Part shown: positions 47,192 to 55,828 of the stretch, piece after piece
How positions within the stretch are numbered: the first letter of the stretch is position 1
Layout: each line of letters opens with the position of its first letter
Source of the DNA: Rhodococcus sp. Leaf247
GTDB lineage: Bacteria; Actinomycetota; Actinomycetes; Mycobacteriales; Mycobacteriaceae
Length of the DNA stretch: 64,000 bases
Direction of reading: 5' to 3'
NCBI RefSeq assembly: GCF_001426185.1
Contig: NZ_LMRP01000001.1
Coordinates: 1,900,765-1,964,764, forward strand
Notes under the pieces: generated by a model
Told to the model about the DNA's origin: nothing
Database searches by the model: none
Seen by the model: only the letters and a program-made list of their open reading frames with translations
Position numbers and translations under genes: made by a program

Positions 47192-47824
47192 ATGGGAACG
47201 ATCACGATCGAGATGTTCGCGACGCTCGATCTCGTCGGACAGGCGCCGGGCGGGCCCGACGAGGACCCCGAAGGGTTCCCGTTCGGCGGCTGGCAGGCGC
47301 CCCTGATCGACGACGTCACCGGAGCACAGGTCGACGCGGCCTACCGAGGCACCGATGCGCTGCTGCTCGGGAGACGGACCTATGACATCTTCGCTGCGTA
47401 CTGGCCTCACCAACAGGGCGGGCCGGACGACGGTATAGCGAAACTCTTCAACAGGATTCCCAAGTACGTCGCCTCGCGCGACCGGCGCACGCTCGACTGG
47501 GCCGGATCCTCGATACTGGGCCCTGATCTGCCGACCGCCGTGCGCGAGATCCGAGAGCGGCATCAGGACATCAAGGTCGTGGGAAGTCTCGATCTGGTGC
47601 AGACGCTGTTGCGGGAGCGGTTGTTCGACCGTCTCGATCTCTGGGTTCATCCGATCCTGCTGGGTGTCGGCAAGAAGGTGTTCGACGCGGGCACCGTGCC
47701 GTCGAATCTGACACTGACGGCGCCTCCGCAGGCGAGCCCCGGCGGCACTGTCCTGCTGCAGTACGCACTCACGGACGGTGCTCCGACCACCGGCAATATG
47801 AGCGCACCGCAGCGGGGGCTGTAG
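47192..47824 (+). CDS. RibD C-terminal / dihydrofolate reductase-like protein
   Basis: This 210-residue protein has the DHFR-like fold of the RibD C-terminal family: an N-terminal ITIEMFATLDLVGQAPGG, LLLGRRTYDIFAAYWP, IKVVGSLDLVQTLL and WVHPILLGVGKKVFD. It is a reductase-like paralogue of unknown substrate, common in actinobacteria. GAGGAGACACACC precedes the ATG. Confidence 0.88.
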   Translation: MGTITIEMFATLDLVGQAPGGPDEDPEGFPFGGWQAPLIDDVTGAQVDAAYRGTDALLLGRRTYDIFAAYWPHQQGGPDDGIAKLFNRIPKYVASRDRRTLDWAGSSILGPDLPTAVREIRERHQDIKVVGSLDLVQTLLRERLFDRLDLWVHPILLGVGKKVFDAGTVPSNLTLTAPPQASPGGTVLLQYALTDGAPTTGNMSAPQRGL

Positions 47825-47837
47825 CTGAATCTCTACT

Positions 47838-47851
47838 AGAGCAAGCGCTCT
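47838..47851. promoter_or_regulatory. Putative TetR operator
   Basis: AGAGC (47838-47842) and GCTCT (47847-47851) flank AAGC, within a stretch resembling common TetR half-sites, 15 bases before the tetR start. Autoregulation of the tetR/crotonase pair is likely. Confidence 0.5.
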
Positions 47852-47865
47852 GTTATGGTGACGAC

Positions 47866-48519
47866 ATGCCTCGTCCTCGCCAGCATGACCTCGACGCGGT
47901 GATGGATGCGGCCGAAGTACTGGCCGTCGAGTCCGGCGCCGCGTCCGTCACCGTTCGCGCGGTCTCCGAGAGGACCGCGATCTCCAACGGCGCTTTCTAT
48001 CACGCCTTCGGCTCGCGGGCGGGGCTGCTCGGACGGGTGTGGGTGCGCGACGCTCGCAGGATGCTCGCCCTGCAACGTGCGGCTGTCGACGCGGCTCTGG
48101 ACCGCACTCCCGGATACGACGCCGCGGTCGACGCAGTGGTCGCGGCAGCGGATGCCCCCGCCGTCTTCCTGCTCGACGCGCCGATGGCGGGCCGCTTCCT
48201 GTTGGCCGTCTCCCGCCGCGAGCTCCTGGGTAGCGACGACATCCCGGCGGACACGGCCGATGATCTCCGCACACTCGACGCCACCCTCCTCGACCTCTTC
48301 CTGCGATTGTCCGATGCGCTGTGGGAACGGGCCGACCGCGAGGCGGTCGCCGTGATCAAGGATTGCGTCGTAGAGCTCCCCACCGCACTCCTGTTGCGCG
48401 GCAACAGAACTCCGGACACAGCCGTTCGCGCGCGGCTCGCTGCCGCCGTTCGCGGCGTCCTGACTCTTCCACCACCTGCGGCCGACACCGGTCTCTCACG
48501 AGGAAAGGCTTCACCATGA
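47866..48519 (+). CDS. TetR-family regulator
   Basis: This 217-residue protein has an N-terminal helix-turn-helix (VTVRAVSERTAISNGAFYHAF). The C-terminal domain is helical. A short palindrome lies just upstream, and the stop overlaps the start of a crotonase gene by four bases (ATGA), so it probably regulates its own operon. No ligand can be predicted. Confidence 0.88.
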   Translation: MPRPRQHDLDAVMDAAEVLAVESGAASVTVRAVSERTAISNGAFYHAFGSRAGLLGRVWVRDARRMLALQRAAVDAALDRTPGYDAAVDAVVAAADAPAVFLLDAPMAGRFLLAVSRRELLGSDDIPADTADDLRTLDATLLDLFLRLSDALWERADREAVAVIKDCVVELPTALLLRGNRTPDTAVRARLAAAVRGVLTLPPPAADTGLSRGKASP

Positions 48520-49172
48520 CCGCCACCCTGGACATTCGCGACGACATCGCCGTTCTCACTCTCGGCAACGACGAGAACCGCTTCTCGCCGGAGTGGCTCG
48601 ACACCGTCGGCACCCACCTCGACCGCGTGGAGGCCGATGCCCGCGGGCTCGTCACCGTGGGAACGGGAAAGTTCTACTCCAACGGGCTCGACCTGGACTG
48701 GCTGATGGCCAACGGGACGCGCGCCGACTGGTACGTCGGACGAGTGCAGGATCTGTTCGCACGGATCCTGACGTTCCCGCTGCCCACCGTCGCCGCCGTC
48801 AACGGTCACACCTTCGGCGCCGGCGCGATGTTCGCTCTGGCCCACGACTTCCGCGTCATGCGCGAGGACCGGGGCTTCTACTGCTTCCCGGAGGTGGATA
48901 TCAATATCCCCTTCACACCCGGCATGGCCGCGTTGATCCAGGCCAAGTTGTCTCCGCAGGATGCCATGGTGGCGATGACGACGGGCCGTCGCTACGGCGG
49001 CGCCGACGCCCTGTCCGCCCGACTCGTCGACGCCACCGCACCGGACGGCGAGGTGGTGTCGGACGCGATAGCTCGGATCGTTCCGATCGCCGGCAAGGAT
49101 CGCGGCACTCTCGGCGCGATCAAGACCACCATGTTCGCGTCGGTCACCGCGGCACTGCAGGAGCGCGCGTAG
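48516..49172 (+). CDS. Enoyl-CoA hydratase/isomerase family protein
   Basis: This crotonase-fold protein of 218 residues is shorter than typical enzymes. Of the two acid positions, the first is missing (GAGAMFALAHDF where GGGxE is usual) and the second is kept (CFPEVDINIPF). This pattern fits an enoyl-CoA isomerase rather than a hydratase, like eukaryotic ECI enzymes. It is coupled to the upstream tetR. Confidence 0.82.
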   Translation: MTATLDIRDDIAVLTLGNDENRFSPEWLDTVGTHLDRVEADARGLVTVGTGKFYSNGLDLDWLMANGTRADWYVGRVQDLFARILTFPLPTVAAVNGHTFGAGAMFALAHDFRVMREDRGFYCFPEVDINIPFTPGMAALIQAKLSPQDAMVAMTTGRRYGGADALSARLVDATAPDGEVVSDAIARIVPIAGKDRGTLGAIKTTMFASVTAALQERA

Positions 49173-49184
49173 TGCGCTGAGACG

Positions 49185-49523
49185 TCAGCCCGCGAGCCGG
49201 ACCGTCCGAGCGCGTACGGCGAGGAAGAACGGGATGGCGGAGCCGATGCCCACCCCGAAGGTCAGGACCACGGTGAGCAGCCACCATCGGACGATGCCGA
49301 GTCGCCGCGCCTCCGGCAGCGCCCAGACGTGGAAAGCGATGACCACCAGGATCAGGTCGACCATCGCGAACCGTCCGGGCACGGTGGACCAGATCTTCCC
49401 GACGAAGAAGTCGGCGGCCGATCGTGTCCCGTGCTTCCGGACGTAGGGCAGGGCGATCGCGTTCTGCGCGATACCGGCCACTGCCGCGAGGGCCATGAGT
49501 CTGCGTTCGTCCGACATCGTCAT
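49185..49523 (-). CDS. DUF2834-family small membrane protein
   Basis: This 112-residue protein has about three hydrophobic helices, including FVGKIWSTVPGRFAMVDLIL and FHVWALPEARRLGI, the pattern of DUF2834 proteins. CGGAG lies 6 bases before the ATG at 49523. Two other Met codons are nearby (49553 and 49517). The function is unknown. It lies just downstream of a crotonase gene on the same strand. Confidence 0.78.
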   Translation of the reverse strand: MTMSDERRLMALAAVAGIAQNAIALPYVRKHGTRSAADFFVGKIWSTVPGRFAMVDLILVVIAFHVWALPEARRLGIVRWWLLTVVLTFGVGIGSAIPFFLAVRARTVRLAG

Positions 49524-49554
49524 CGGGGCTCCGTTCGTAGTGTGTGCGTGCATG

Positions 49555-50343
49555 TCAGCTGCCGGTGAAGGTCGCCCGCCGACGCTCGACGAACGATGCC
49601 ATCCCTTCGGCCGCGTCGGACGTCGAGAACAGTGTGCGGATGCCCGGAAGCAGGTGCGCGGCCGCCGCGGCATCCCCTTCGATCAGGCTGCGGTGAGCGG
49701 ACTCGAGCGTCGCCCGCACACCGAGTGGCGCGGCAGTCTCCGCGATGCGGTGTGCGAGCTCGATCGCGCGATCGATCGCCGCCGCGGGATCCGCGCAGAC
49801 CTCCTGCACGAGCCCGATGCGACGGGCCTCCTCCGCGTCGAACTCGTCGCCGGTGAGCATCCACCGCATGGCATTTCCCCAGCCGGTCTCGCGAGGAAAT
49901 CGTAGCGTCGCACCGCCGAACGGATAGATGCCACGCTGAACTTCCATCTGTGAGAAGCGGGTCCCCGCTGCAGCCACTCGGATATCCGACGCCAGCAGCA
50001 GTTCGATGCCCAGGGTCATGCACCACCCGTGCACCGCCGTCACCACCGGAGTGGTCCACGTCCCGTCGAGACGCCACGGATCCCGCCCACCCTCGGCTAC
50101 CGGCAGACTGTTCCCCGTCAGATGCTGGGCGACGTCCACGAGATCGAGACCAGCGGTGAAATGGTCACCGTGGGCGAAGAGCACTCCGGCACGGAGGTCG
50201 TCGTCCCTCTCCAGAAGTCCGTAGGCCGTCGACAATTCTCGGATCATGTCGGTGGTGAAGGAGTTCCGCTTCGACGGCCTGTTCAGGCCGATGTGCAGGA
50301 CGTGCTCGCGCTGCTCGACGGTGATGGTCCGGAAATCGGTCAC
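49555..50343 (-). CDS. Enoyl-CoA hydratase/isomerase family protein
   Basis: This 262-residue crotonase retains both acid positions, in LGIELLLASD and FSQMEVQRGIYPFGGA, with the oxyanion segment HFTAGLDLVDV. It therefore looks like a true hydratase. The start is GTG at 50343. With the other two crotonases in the region, it suggests catabolism of an acyl-CoA substrate not identified here. Confidence 0.88.
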   Translation of the reverse strand: MTDFRTITVEQREHVLHIGLNRPSKRNSFTTDMIRELSTAYGLLERDDDLRAGVLFAHGDHFTAGLDLVDVAQHLTGNSLPVAEGGRDPWRLDGTWTTPVVTAVHGWCMTLGIELLLASDIRVAAAGTRFSQMEVQRGIYPFGGATLRFPRETGWGNAMRWMLTGDEFDAEEARRIGLVQEVCADPAAAIDRAIELAHRIAETAAPLGVRATLESAHRSLIEGDAAAAAHLLPGIRTLFSTSDAAEGMASFVERRRATFTGS

Positions 50344-50424
50344 GACGCACTCCCCACTGACGCGGGGCGGATCCCCGCTCTATGTTCTATCGCATAGTAC
50401 ATGGAACAGGTGGAGCCACACATG

Positions 50425-50464
50425 CAGAAAGCCGGCACCAGGTGATCCTGGTACCGGCTTTCTG
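50425..50464 (-). terminator. Terminator of tRNA-Arg(ACG)
   Basis: CAGAAAGCCGG (50425-50435) and CCGGCTTTCTG (50454-50464), with inner ACCAGG/CCTGGT, form a near-perfect stem around a TGAT loop. It lies directly after the tRNA 3' end on the minus strand and ends in CTTTCTG, so it is an intrinsic terminator. Confidence 0.75.
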
Positions 50465-50540
50465 TGGTGCGCCCGAAGGGATTCGAACCCCTAACCTCCT
50501 GATCCGTAGTCAGGTGCTCTATCCGTTGAGCTACGGGCGC
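50465..50540 (-). tRNA. tRNA-Arg (anticodon ACG)
   Basis: The acceptor GCGCCCG/CGGGCGC, the discriminator A, an encoded CCA and a seven-base loop CTACGGA give anticodon ACG. A34 of this tRNA is the expected target of TadA, encoded at 14.5 kb. It is the only arginine tRNA in the window. Confidence 0.96.
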
Positions 50541-50583
50541 ATGCTGTAGAACTGTTCAGTTGTCTTCCGACCGAAGTCGAAAG

Positions 50584-50673
50584 TGGCGGAGGCGAGAGGA
50601 TTTGAACCTCCGGACCCGGTGAAGGGTCAAGTCATTAGCAGTGACTCCCATTCGGCCGCTCTGGCACGCCTCC
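50584..50673 (-). tRNA. tRNA-Ser (anticodon GCT)
   Basis: The acceptor GGAGGCG/CGCCTCC, discriminator G, encoded CCA, a loop CTGCTAA (anticodon GCT) and a long variable arm identify a class II serine tRNA. It lies 43 bases upstream of tRNA-Arg on the same strand, so the two are likely co-transcribed. Confidence 0.96.
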
Positions 50674-50767
50674 TGGACCTCTTTCGAGGGCACCGGTCCT
50701 TGCGAACCGCCGAGAAGGAAGATTACACACGCCCCGGTGTAGACGCAAAACAGCTGGTGGGGCGGCC

Positions 50768-51490
50768 TTATCGGAGGTGACTGTCGAACCAGTCGAAGAT
50801 CCGTCGCTGAGCGTCGTCGATCGCGTCGTCACCCACTGAATTCCCTGAGCCGTCGTACGGCGCCGACTCCTCGTCTGCCCGGTGCTCGACGCCCGCATAG
50901 CTGACGACGAGTGTCGCCACCGAAGCCTTCCCTACAGCATCCTGGAGCCTCACGACATGGTCGACGGGTGTGCGGGCGTCGTCGCGGCCGTACAGAGCCA
51001 GCCACGGCGCCTTGAGAGAGGGAGCGGCGTCGATGAGGGCACGCGCATCCGCGGTCAACGGCTCCACGATTCCGGGGGCCGCGACGCTCACCGCGGCGCC
51101 CACCGTCCGGTCGGTGGCGACAAGAGCAGCTGCGGTGCCCGCATCGTCGAAACCGATGACCCCGATGCAGTCCGCGGGCACCTCACGCGCGAGCAGCCAC
51201 GTGACGGTCGCATCGAAGTCCTCGAACAGCGGCGTGCCGAACACGTCGTCGTCCCCCGCCGCACGATGGAACAGGTGTGGTGCCGCCACGAGCCAACCGT
51301 CGGCGGCCAGGGCCTTCATGAACTCGACGAGCGCCGGCGGGAAGGTGCGGGCCTCGTGCAGGACGACGATGCCGCCTCGGGCCCTGGTGTCCGGCTCGAA
51401 CGCGGTGAGCGGCACGCGATCGAGCGTCGTGGTGTCCGCCCCCTCGTCGCGCGAGCGGATGGGCGCAGTGTCCTCGATGAGACCCGACAT
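50768..51490 (-). CDS. Dienelactone hydrolase-family protein, Asp in place of Cys
   Basis: This 240-residue alpha/beta hydrolase has a DLH-like layout, IVVLHEARTF near the oxyanion hole and a late YGRDDARTP acid with GVEHRADEE His. At the nucleophile elbow, where DLH has G-x-C-x-G-G, the sequence is GFDDAG, so the Cys is replaced by Asp (D115). The activity may be altered or lost. The ATG at 51490 gives MSGLIED; the longer frame is not needed. It is divergent from the aminotransferase gene. Confidence 0.8.
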   Translation of the reverse strand: MSGLIEDTAPIRSRDEGADTTTLDRVPLTAFEPDTRARGGIVVLHEARTFPPALVEFMKALAADGWLVAAPHLFHRAAGDDDVFGTPLFEDFDATVTWLLAREVPADCIGVIGFDDAGTAAALVATDRTVGAAVSVAAPGIVEPLTADARALIDAAPSLKAPWLALYGRDDARTPVDHVVRLQDAVGKASVATLVVSYAGVEHRADEESAPYDGSGNSVGDDAIDDAQRRIFDWFDSHLR

Positions 51491-51582
51491 GCGTAGAGGG
51501 TAATGGCAGACAATGGCTAAAGCGAGGGCCTTGCCGATGCCGACACCACACTGTGTCCGACCCCGGCGCATAATCGACTGTT

Positions 51583-52650
51583 GTGACCGCACGCACCCGC
51601 CTTGACCTCGACGCCATCCCCGGTTACATCCCCGGGCGCTCCTTTCCCGGCGCGATCAAACTGGCCAGCAACGAGACCACCGCGGGTCCCCTCCCGAGCG
51701 TGGTCGCCGCCATCGCGGAGGCCGCTGCCGGTGTGAACCGCTATCCCGACAACCAGTCGACTCAGCTGGTCGAGGCGCTCGCGGACTTCCTCGGTGTCGC
51801 GTCGACCTCGGTGGCTGCCGGATGCGGATCCGTAGCCCTGTGCCAGGAGCTGGTCCAGATCACCTGCAACGCCGGCGACGAAGTCGTGTTCGGATGGCGC
51901 TCCTTCGAGGCCTACCCCATCGTCACGCTCGTCGCGGGTGCGACCGCCGTCCGCGTGCCGTTGACAGACGATGACGTCCACGACCTCGACGCGATGGCTG
52001 CCGCCGTCACCGACCGCACGCGGTTGATGTTCGTCTGCAATCCCAACAACCCGACCGGCACCGTCGTCGATGCGGCCGCACTGGACCGATTCCTCGATGC
52101 CGTTCCGGACCACATTCTGGTCGTGCTGGACGAGGCGTACTTCGAGTACACCGACCGCACGATCGACGGGGTCGAGATCGGTCGAACCCGACCCAACGTC
52201 GTAGTGCTGCGGACGTTCTCGAAGGCCTATGGCCTCGCCGGACTACGGGTGGGGTATGCCGTCGGAGCACCGTCGATCATCACGTCGATGAAGAAGGTGC
52301 ACACGGCCTTCAGTGTCAGCAGTGTCGCGCAAAGTGCTGCCATAGCCTCCCTGGCAGCATCGGACGAGTTGCTGGCGCGTACGGCAACGGTGACGTCCGA
52401 GCGTTCTCGACTGCGAGACACGCTGCGCGGGTTCGGGTTCCACGTTCCCGACTCGTCCGCGAACTTCGTATGGATACCGCTCGGCGCATCCTCCGGCGAC
52501 TTCTCGGCTGCCTCGACCGAAGCCGGCGTCATCGTGCGCGCCTACGGTGACGACGGCGTGCGCATCACCGTCGGCGACCCGCACGAGAACGACGCGTTCC
52601 TCGAGTTCGCCTCGGCGGCCGCTGAGCAGTTCGCTCCGGTCACGTCGTAG
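51583..52650 (+). CDS. HisC/aromatic aminotransferase-like PLP enzyme
   Basis: This 355-residue class I/II aminotransferase of the histidinol-phosphate branch contains LASNETTAGPLPSV, VNRYPDNQS, CNPNNPTGTV, DEAYFEY and the PLP lysine in TFSKAYGLAGLRVGY. It may act on histidinol phosphate or on aromatic 2-oxo acids, as the Pat paralogue does in actinobacteria; no his genes are adjacent. The start is GTG. The 3' flank is a repeat cluster. Confidence 0.88.
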   Translation: MTARTRLDLDAIPGYIPGRSFPGAIKLASNETTAGPLPSVVAAIAEAAAGVNRYPDNQSTQLVEALADFLGVASTSVAAGCGSVALCQELVQITCNAGDEVVFGWRSFEAYPIVTLVAGATAVRVPLTDDDVHDLDAMAAAVTDRTRLMFVCNPNNPTGTVVDAAALDRFLDAVPDHILVVLDEAYFEYTDRTIDGVEIGRTRPNVVVLRTFSKAYGLAGLRVGYAVGAPSIITSMKKVHTAFSVSSVAQSAAIASLAASDELLARTATVTSERSRLRDTLRGFGFHVPDSSANFVWIPLGASSGDFSAASTEAGVIVRAYGDDGVRITVGDPHENDAFLEFASAAAEQFAPVTS

Positions 52651-52673
52651 CGCTGGGGTTCGCGGCTGCTGCT

Positions 52674-52759
52674 GGGGGTGTACACACCTCTAGTGGTGGG
52701 TTCACACCCTCAACGGCCGGCGGGTAAGGGTGTGCGGTCACCGGAAGGGGTGCACACAC
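52674..52759 (+). repeat. Nested-hairpin repeat, unit E (second locus)
   Basis: It starts GGGGGTGTACACACCTC and ends GGAAGGGGTGCACACACC. It shares the family core (CACACCCTCAACGGCCGGC, then GGGTGTGCGG) with unit F and with units A-D 22 kb upstream. Confidence 0.8.
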
Positions 52760-52813
52760 CCCGTACCGCACGGTCGGGTGCACCCAAACGGCCTGCCGAC
52801 GTGGCACCTGCAA

Positions 52814-52897
52814 CCGGTGTGCACACCCCCAGCGTTGGGCGCACACCCTCTACGGCCGGCGGGGAGAAGTGTGCGGCCACCAGAAGGGGTGCACACC
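52814..52897 (+). repeat. Nested-hairpin repeat, unit F (second locus)
   Basis: It starts CCGGTGTGCACACCCCC, has GGGCGCACACCCTCTACGGC, and ends CAGAAGGGGTGCACACCC. It is followed at about 52920 by a partial element CGCACACACCCCCAGC. The cluster occupies most of the 296-base gap between the aminotransferase and the esterase genes. Confidence 0.8.
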
Positions 52898-52946
52898 CAG
52901 TGCCGCACGCTCGATGCGCCGCACACACCCCCAGCAGCGCGAGGAG

Positions 52947-53975
52947 CTAGAGCCCCAGGGCCCTGGAGACGACGGGCCAGGAGTTGTGCATCTCGTCCTG
53001 CCAGTATCTCCACGAGTGCGTGCCGTACGGCTTGAAAACGATGGTGGCGGGGACGCCTGCGGTGCGCAGCGTGTCCGCGAAGCCGGTGGTGCAGATGTTT
53101 GCTGCAGCTTCGAGCGGTCCGCCGACGGTGAGCGCTTCGATGACGCTCTCGCCGAACCCACCGGCCGCCTCGTAGGGGCCGGGGAACCCGTTACCCGTCG
53201 ACAGGTAGATCTGCTTGCCGCGCAAGGCTTCGACATGGTTGCTGGGGTCGTTGTCCGCCCACGCGGGGTCGGAGTTGGGGCCCCACATATTGGTGGCGTC
53301 ACCGCCGGTGGACCCCACGGTCGCTCGTACGGCGTTCTTGGTCTCGTTGGAGCGATTGTCGTAGCACCCGCTGAAGCCGGCTATTCCGGTGTACAGATCC
53401 GGATGCTTGGTCAGCAGGTTCATCGCACCCTGGGCGCCCATGGACAAGCCCATCAGCGAGTTGATGCCGTTGCCGTCGAAACGTGCATCGAGGAGAGGAG
53501 GGAGCTCGGACGTCAGGAACGTCTCCCACTTGTTGAGTCCCAGAATCGGATCGGACTGCTGCCAGTCCGCGTAGTAGCTGCCTCGGCCGCCGACGGGCAG
53601 GACCACGTTGACAGCCTTGTCGGCGAAGAAGGAGACGACGTCGGTCTTCTGCGTCCACGTGCTCTCGGTGTAGTTCGACTCCTCGCCGGCACTGACGCCG
53701 TCGAGCATGTACAGCGTCGGGCGGGGTGCGGACCGGTCCGCGGGCAGCAGCACCTGAACCTGGATCTCGCGACTCATCGCCGGGGAGAACACGGACAGGA
53801 CGGCGCGACGATCGGTCTCCATCGTGACCGAGACGATGCGCGGTGCGGACGACGCTGCCGGCTGGCTCGGGAAGGACGACCCCGGAACGCTCGGCTCGGC
53901 GGTCGCGGTGGGTGCGGCACCCAGGACAGCCATCGCCGTGAGACAACCGGCGGCGAGCAGAGCGGGACGTCGCAT
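52947..53975 (-). CDS. Secreted antigen-85-type esterase / mycolyltransferase-like
   Basis: This 342-residue protein has a signal peptide (MRRPALLAAGCLTAMAVLGA, cleavage near ATA-EPS). The esterase D/Ag85 fold shows LYMLDGVSAGEESNY, PVGGRGSYYADW, the nucleophile GLSMGAQGA and the C-terminal His in GTHSWRYW. Ag85 enzymes transfer mycolates to trehalose or arabinogalactan, but related esterases differ, so the specificity is open. AAAGG precedes the ATG at 53975. It converges on the repeat cluster. Confidence 0.87.
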   Translation of the reverse strand: MRRPALLAAGCLTAMAVLGAAPTATAEPSVPGSSFPSQPAASSAPRIVSVTMETDRRAVLSVFSPAMSREIQVQVLLPADRSAPRPTLYMLDGVSAGEESNYTESTWTQKTDVVSFFADKAVNVVLPVGGRGSYYADWQQSDPILGLNKWETFLTSELPPLLDARFDGNGINSLMGLSMGAQGAMNLLTKHPDLYTGIAGFSGCYDNRSNETKNAVRATVGSTGGDATNMWGPNSDPAWADNDPSNHVEALRGKQIYLSTGNGFPGPYEAAGGFGESVIEALTVGGPLEAAANICTTGFADTLRTAGVPATIVFKPYGTHSWRYWQDEMHNSWPVVSRALGL

Positions 53976-54516
53976 CGACCGAACCTTTCGGGAAAGAACG
54001 TGGCCGAGGGCCACACGTGCTGAATATCGGTGCGTCGGACCGACCGTCCATGGAACGCAGCCCGTACCAACCTACTGGCTGGTAGGCAGAGCCGACTCCA
54101 CGTCCAATCGACTGCTTGCGGTCTTGTCAGCGGTCACAACGCACGTGCAGCCGCTGCGTTCGGTCCGCAAGAACCCCTGAACCATACCGCGAGACTGTTT
54201 ACAGCGCCGAAACACACTTCATTGATCGAAACCGGTGTTGTGATATTTCATGAATCAGTCGGTACTCAATTGTGTGGAAGCAAGACAATTGCGGACGAAT
54301 CGGCAGGTGCGTTTGTCTCAACATCCATCATGCGCCGATGTCAGCGCAGGTCACGGTCGGTGCGCACGAGGTGGGCAACCTCACCGAACAATGTGCCGAC
54401 TCATACCGGCACTCTCGGTTCGGTATCTCGAAACAATCTCGAATCCCGTTAATGATTGTTACGGTACCCCGAGAACATGCACGACTGACATGAACTACAC
54501 AGTCATGGGGGGATCG
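53976..54516. other. 541-base intergenic region upstream of a PucR-type gene
   Basis: No gene is supported. It is less GC-rich than its surroundings. CCTAC-TGGCTG-GTAGG (54071-54086) is a partial palindrome about 95 bases upstream of the divergent esterase start and might be an operator. A GATTGTTACGGTACC stretch lies before the PucR gene. Short frames here lack ribosome binding sites and family matches. Confidence 0.45.
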
Positions 54517-55770
54517 ATGACCACACCGAAGACAGCTCCGAGTCCGCTTCCGGGCCACGTGGAGGCCGGCCTGATCGCCGGTACCAAGGGCAACACGCTC
54601 GCGCTGAACGATCTCCGGGGAGTGGCTCGTCACCTGGTCGATCACTTCGCGGCCAACACCCCCTGCGGGACATTGCCGGGCGAACTGCTCCACGGCGACG
54701 TCACCGAGGTGACGGTCAAGTGCCTCGGACTGGCGGTGCGCATGCTCGAGTCGGGCAAGACTCCGTCCGACAAGGACCTGGCGAACGTCCACGACGCTGC
54801 AGCGCGCTGGGCTCGCGAGGGAGTGCCGCTCCGGTCGATCCTCCGCGCGTACCACGACGGTTTCCGATTCGGACTCACTCTTGTCAGCCGCGACGCCAAG
54901 ACCCACAACTCGGAGAACCTGACCGAGAACTCCCTCGTGCTGGTGACCCTCCTGGAAGCCGTCACGACCGAGGTCTCGATCGCCTACGTCGAGGAGTACC
55001 GGTCGGTCGCCTCCGAACATCACACGGCGACACATACTTTGGTCACCACGCTGCTCAGCGGTGGTCAGAACGCCACGTCCACCGCGCAGCAGTGCGGGAT
55101 CGACCTCGCCGACGAGTACCTGGTCATCGCCTTGCACTTCCCCCAGCATCCCGACGAGTCGAATCCCGTCGTCGACCGCACGGTCTCTGCGCGCCGCAAG
55201 CTCCGACGCATCCAGGCGGAGCTGGCCACCACATGCGGCAAGTCCCCGCTGGCTCTGCTCAGCACCGAGGGCGGCACGGTACTTCTGCCCGCGCCCCGTG
55301 AGCGGGAGTGGATCGACACCCTGATCGAGCGGCTCTCTCGCGCCGGCGAAATCCCCATCACCGCCACCGTGACGACGGCGGAGCGCGAGGACATCCCCGG
55401 CGCGGCGGAGCACGTCTACGAACTGCTTTCTCTCACACGGCAGTTGGGTCGGCCGTCCGGTATGTACCGGACCGAGGACCTTGTGCTGGAGTACCAGCTG
55501 ACACGGCCCGGTCGTGGCAGGGAGCAACTGCTGCGCGCCCTCGGACCGTTGGACGACGCACCGGAACTGCTGGACACGCTCACCTCCTACATCGGCCACG
55601 AACTGAACAGGCAGCGCACCGCGCGTCACCTGTTCGTCCACGCCAACACCGTCGACTACCGCCTCAAGCGCATCGGGCAGCTCACCGGCATCGATCCGAG
55701 CGTCCCGTCGGGACTGCGGTATCTCCAGGCAGCCATCGTGGCGCGCGGACTCGCCGCGAAGCAGAAGTAG
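54517..55770 (+). CDS. PucR/CdaR-type transcriptional regulator
   Basis: This 417-residue regulator has an N-terminal helical sensing region (about 25-170), a middle CdaR-type domain and a C-terminal PucR helix-turn-helix (ELNRQRTARHLFVHANTVDY, then RLKRIGQLTG). GGGGGATCG precedes the ATG at 54517; in-frame ATGs at 54490 and 54505 are also possible. Its target is not evident; it precedes a tRNA and lies opposite a lactate-monooxygenase-like gene. Confidence 0.86.
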   Translation: MTTPKTAPSPLPGHVEAGLIAGTKGNTLALNDLRGVARHLVDHFAANTPCGTLPGELLHGDVTEVTVKCLGLAVRMLESGKTPSDKDLANVHDAAARWAREGVPLRSILRAYHDGFRFGLTLVSRDAKTHNSENLTENSLVLVTLLEAVTTEVSIAYVEEYRSVASEHHTATHTLVTTLLSGGQNATSTAQQCGIDLADEYLVIALHFPQHPDESNPVVDRTVSARRKLRRIQAELATTCGKSPLALLSTEGGTVLLPAPREREWIDTLIERLSRAGEIPITATVTTAEREDIPGAAEHVYELLSLTRQLGRPSGMYRTEDLVLEYQLTRPGRGREQLLRALGPLDDAPELLDTLTSYIGHELNRQRTARHLFVHANTVDYRLKRIGQLTGIDPSVPSGLRYLQAAIVARGLAAKQK

Positions 55771-55794
55771 CAGTACCGGCAACACGTACGACTC

Positions 55795-55822
55795 GAGCCC
55801 CCCACCTGCAGGTGGGGGGCTC
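55795..55822. terminator. Bidirectional terminator between PucR and tRNA-Ser(TGA)
   Basis: GAGCCCCCCACCTG and CAGGTGGGGGGCTC form a perfect 14-base inverted repeat with no loop. It separates the plus-strand regulator and the minus-strand tRNA, starting 7 bases after the tRNA CCA end, so both may use it. Confidence 0.75.
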
Positions 55823-55828
55823 GTTCGT

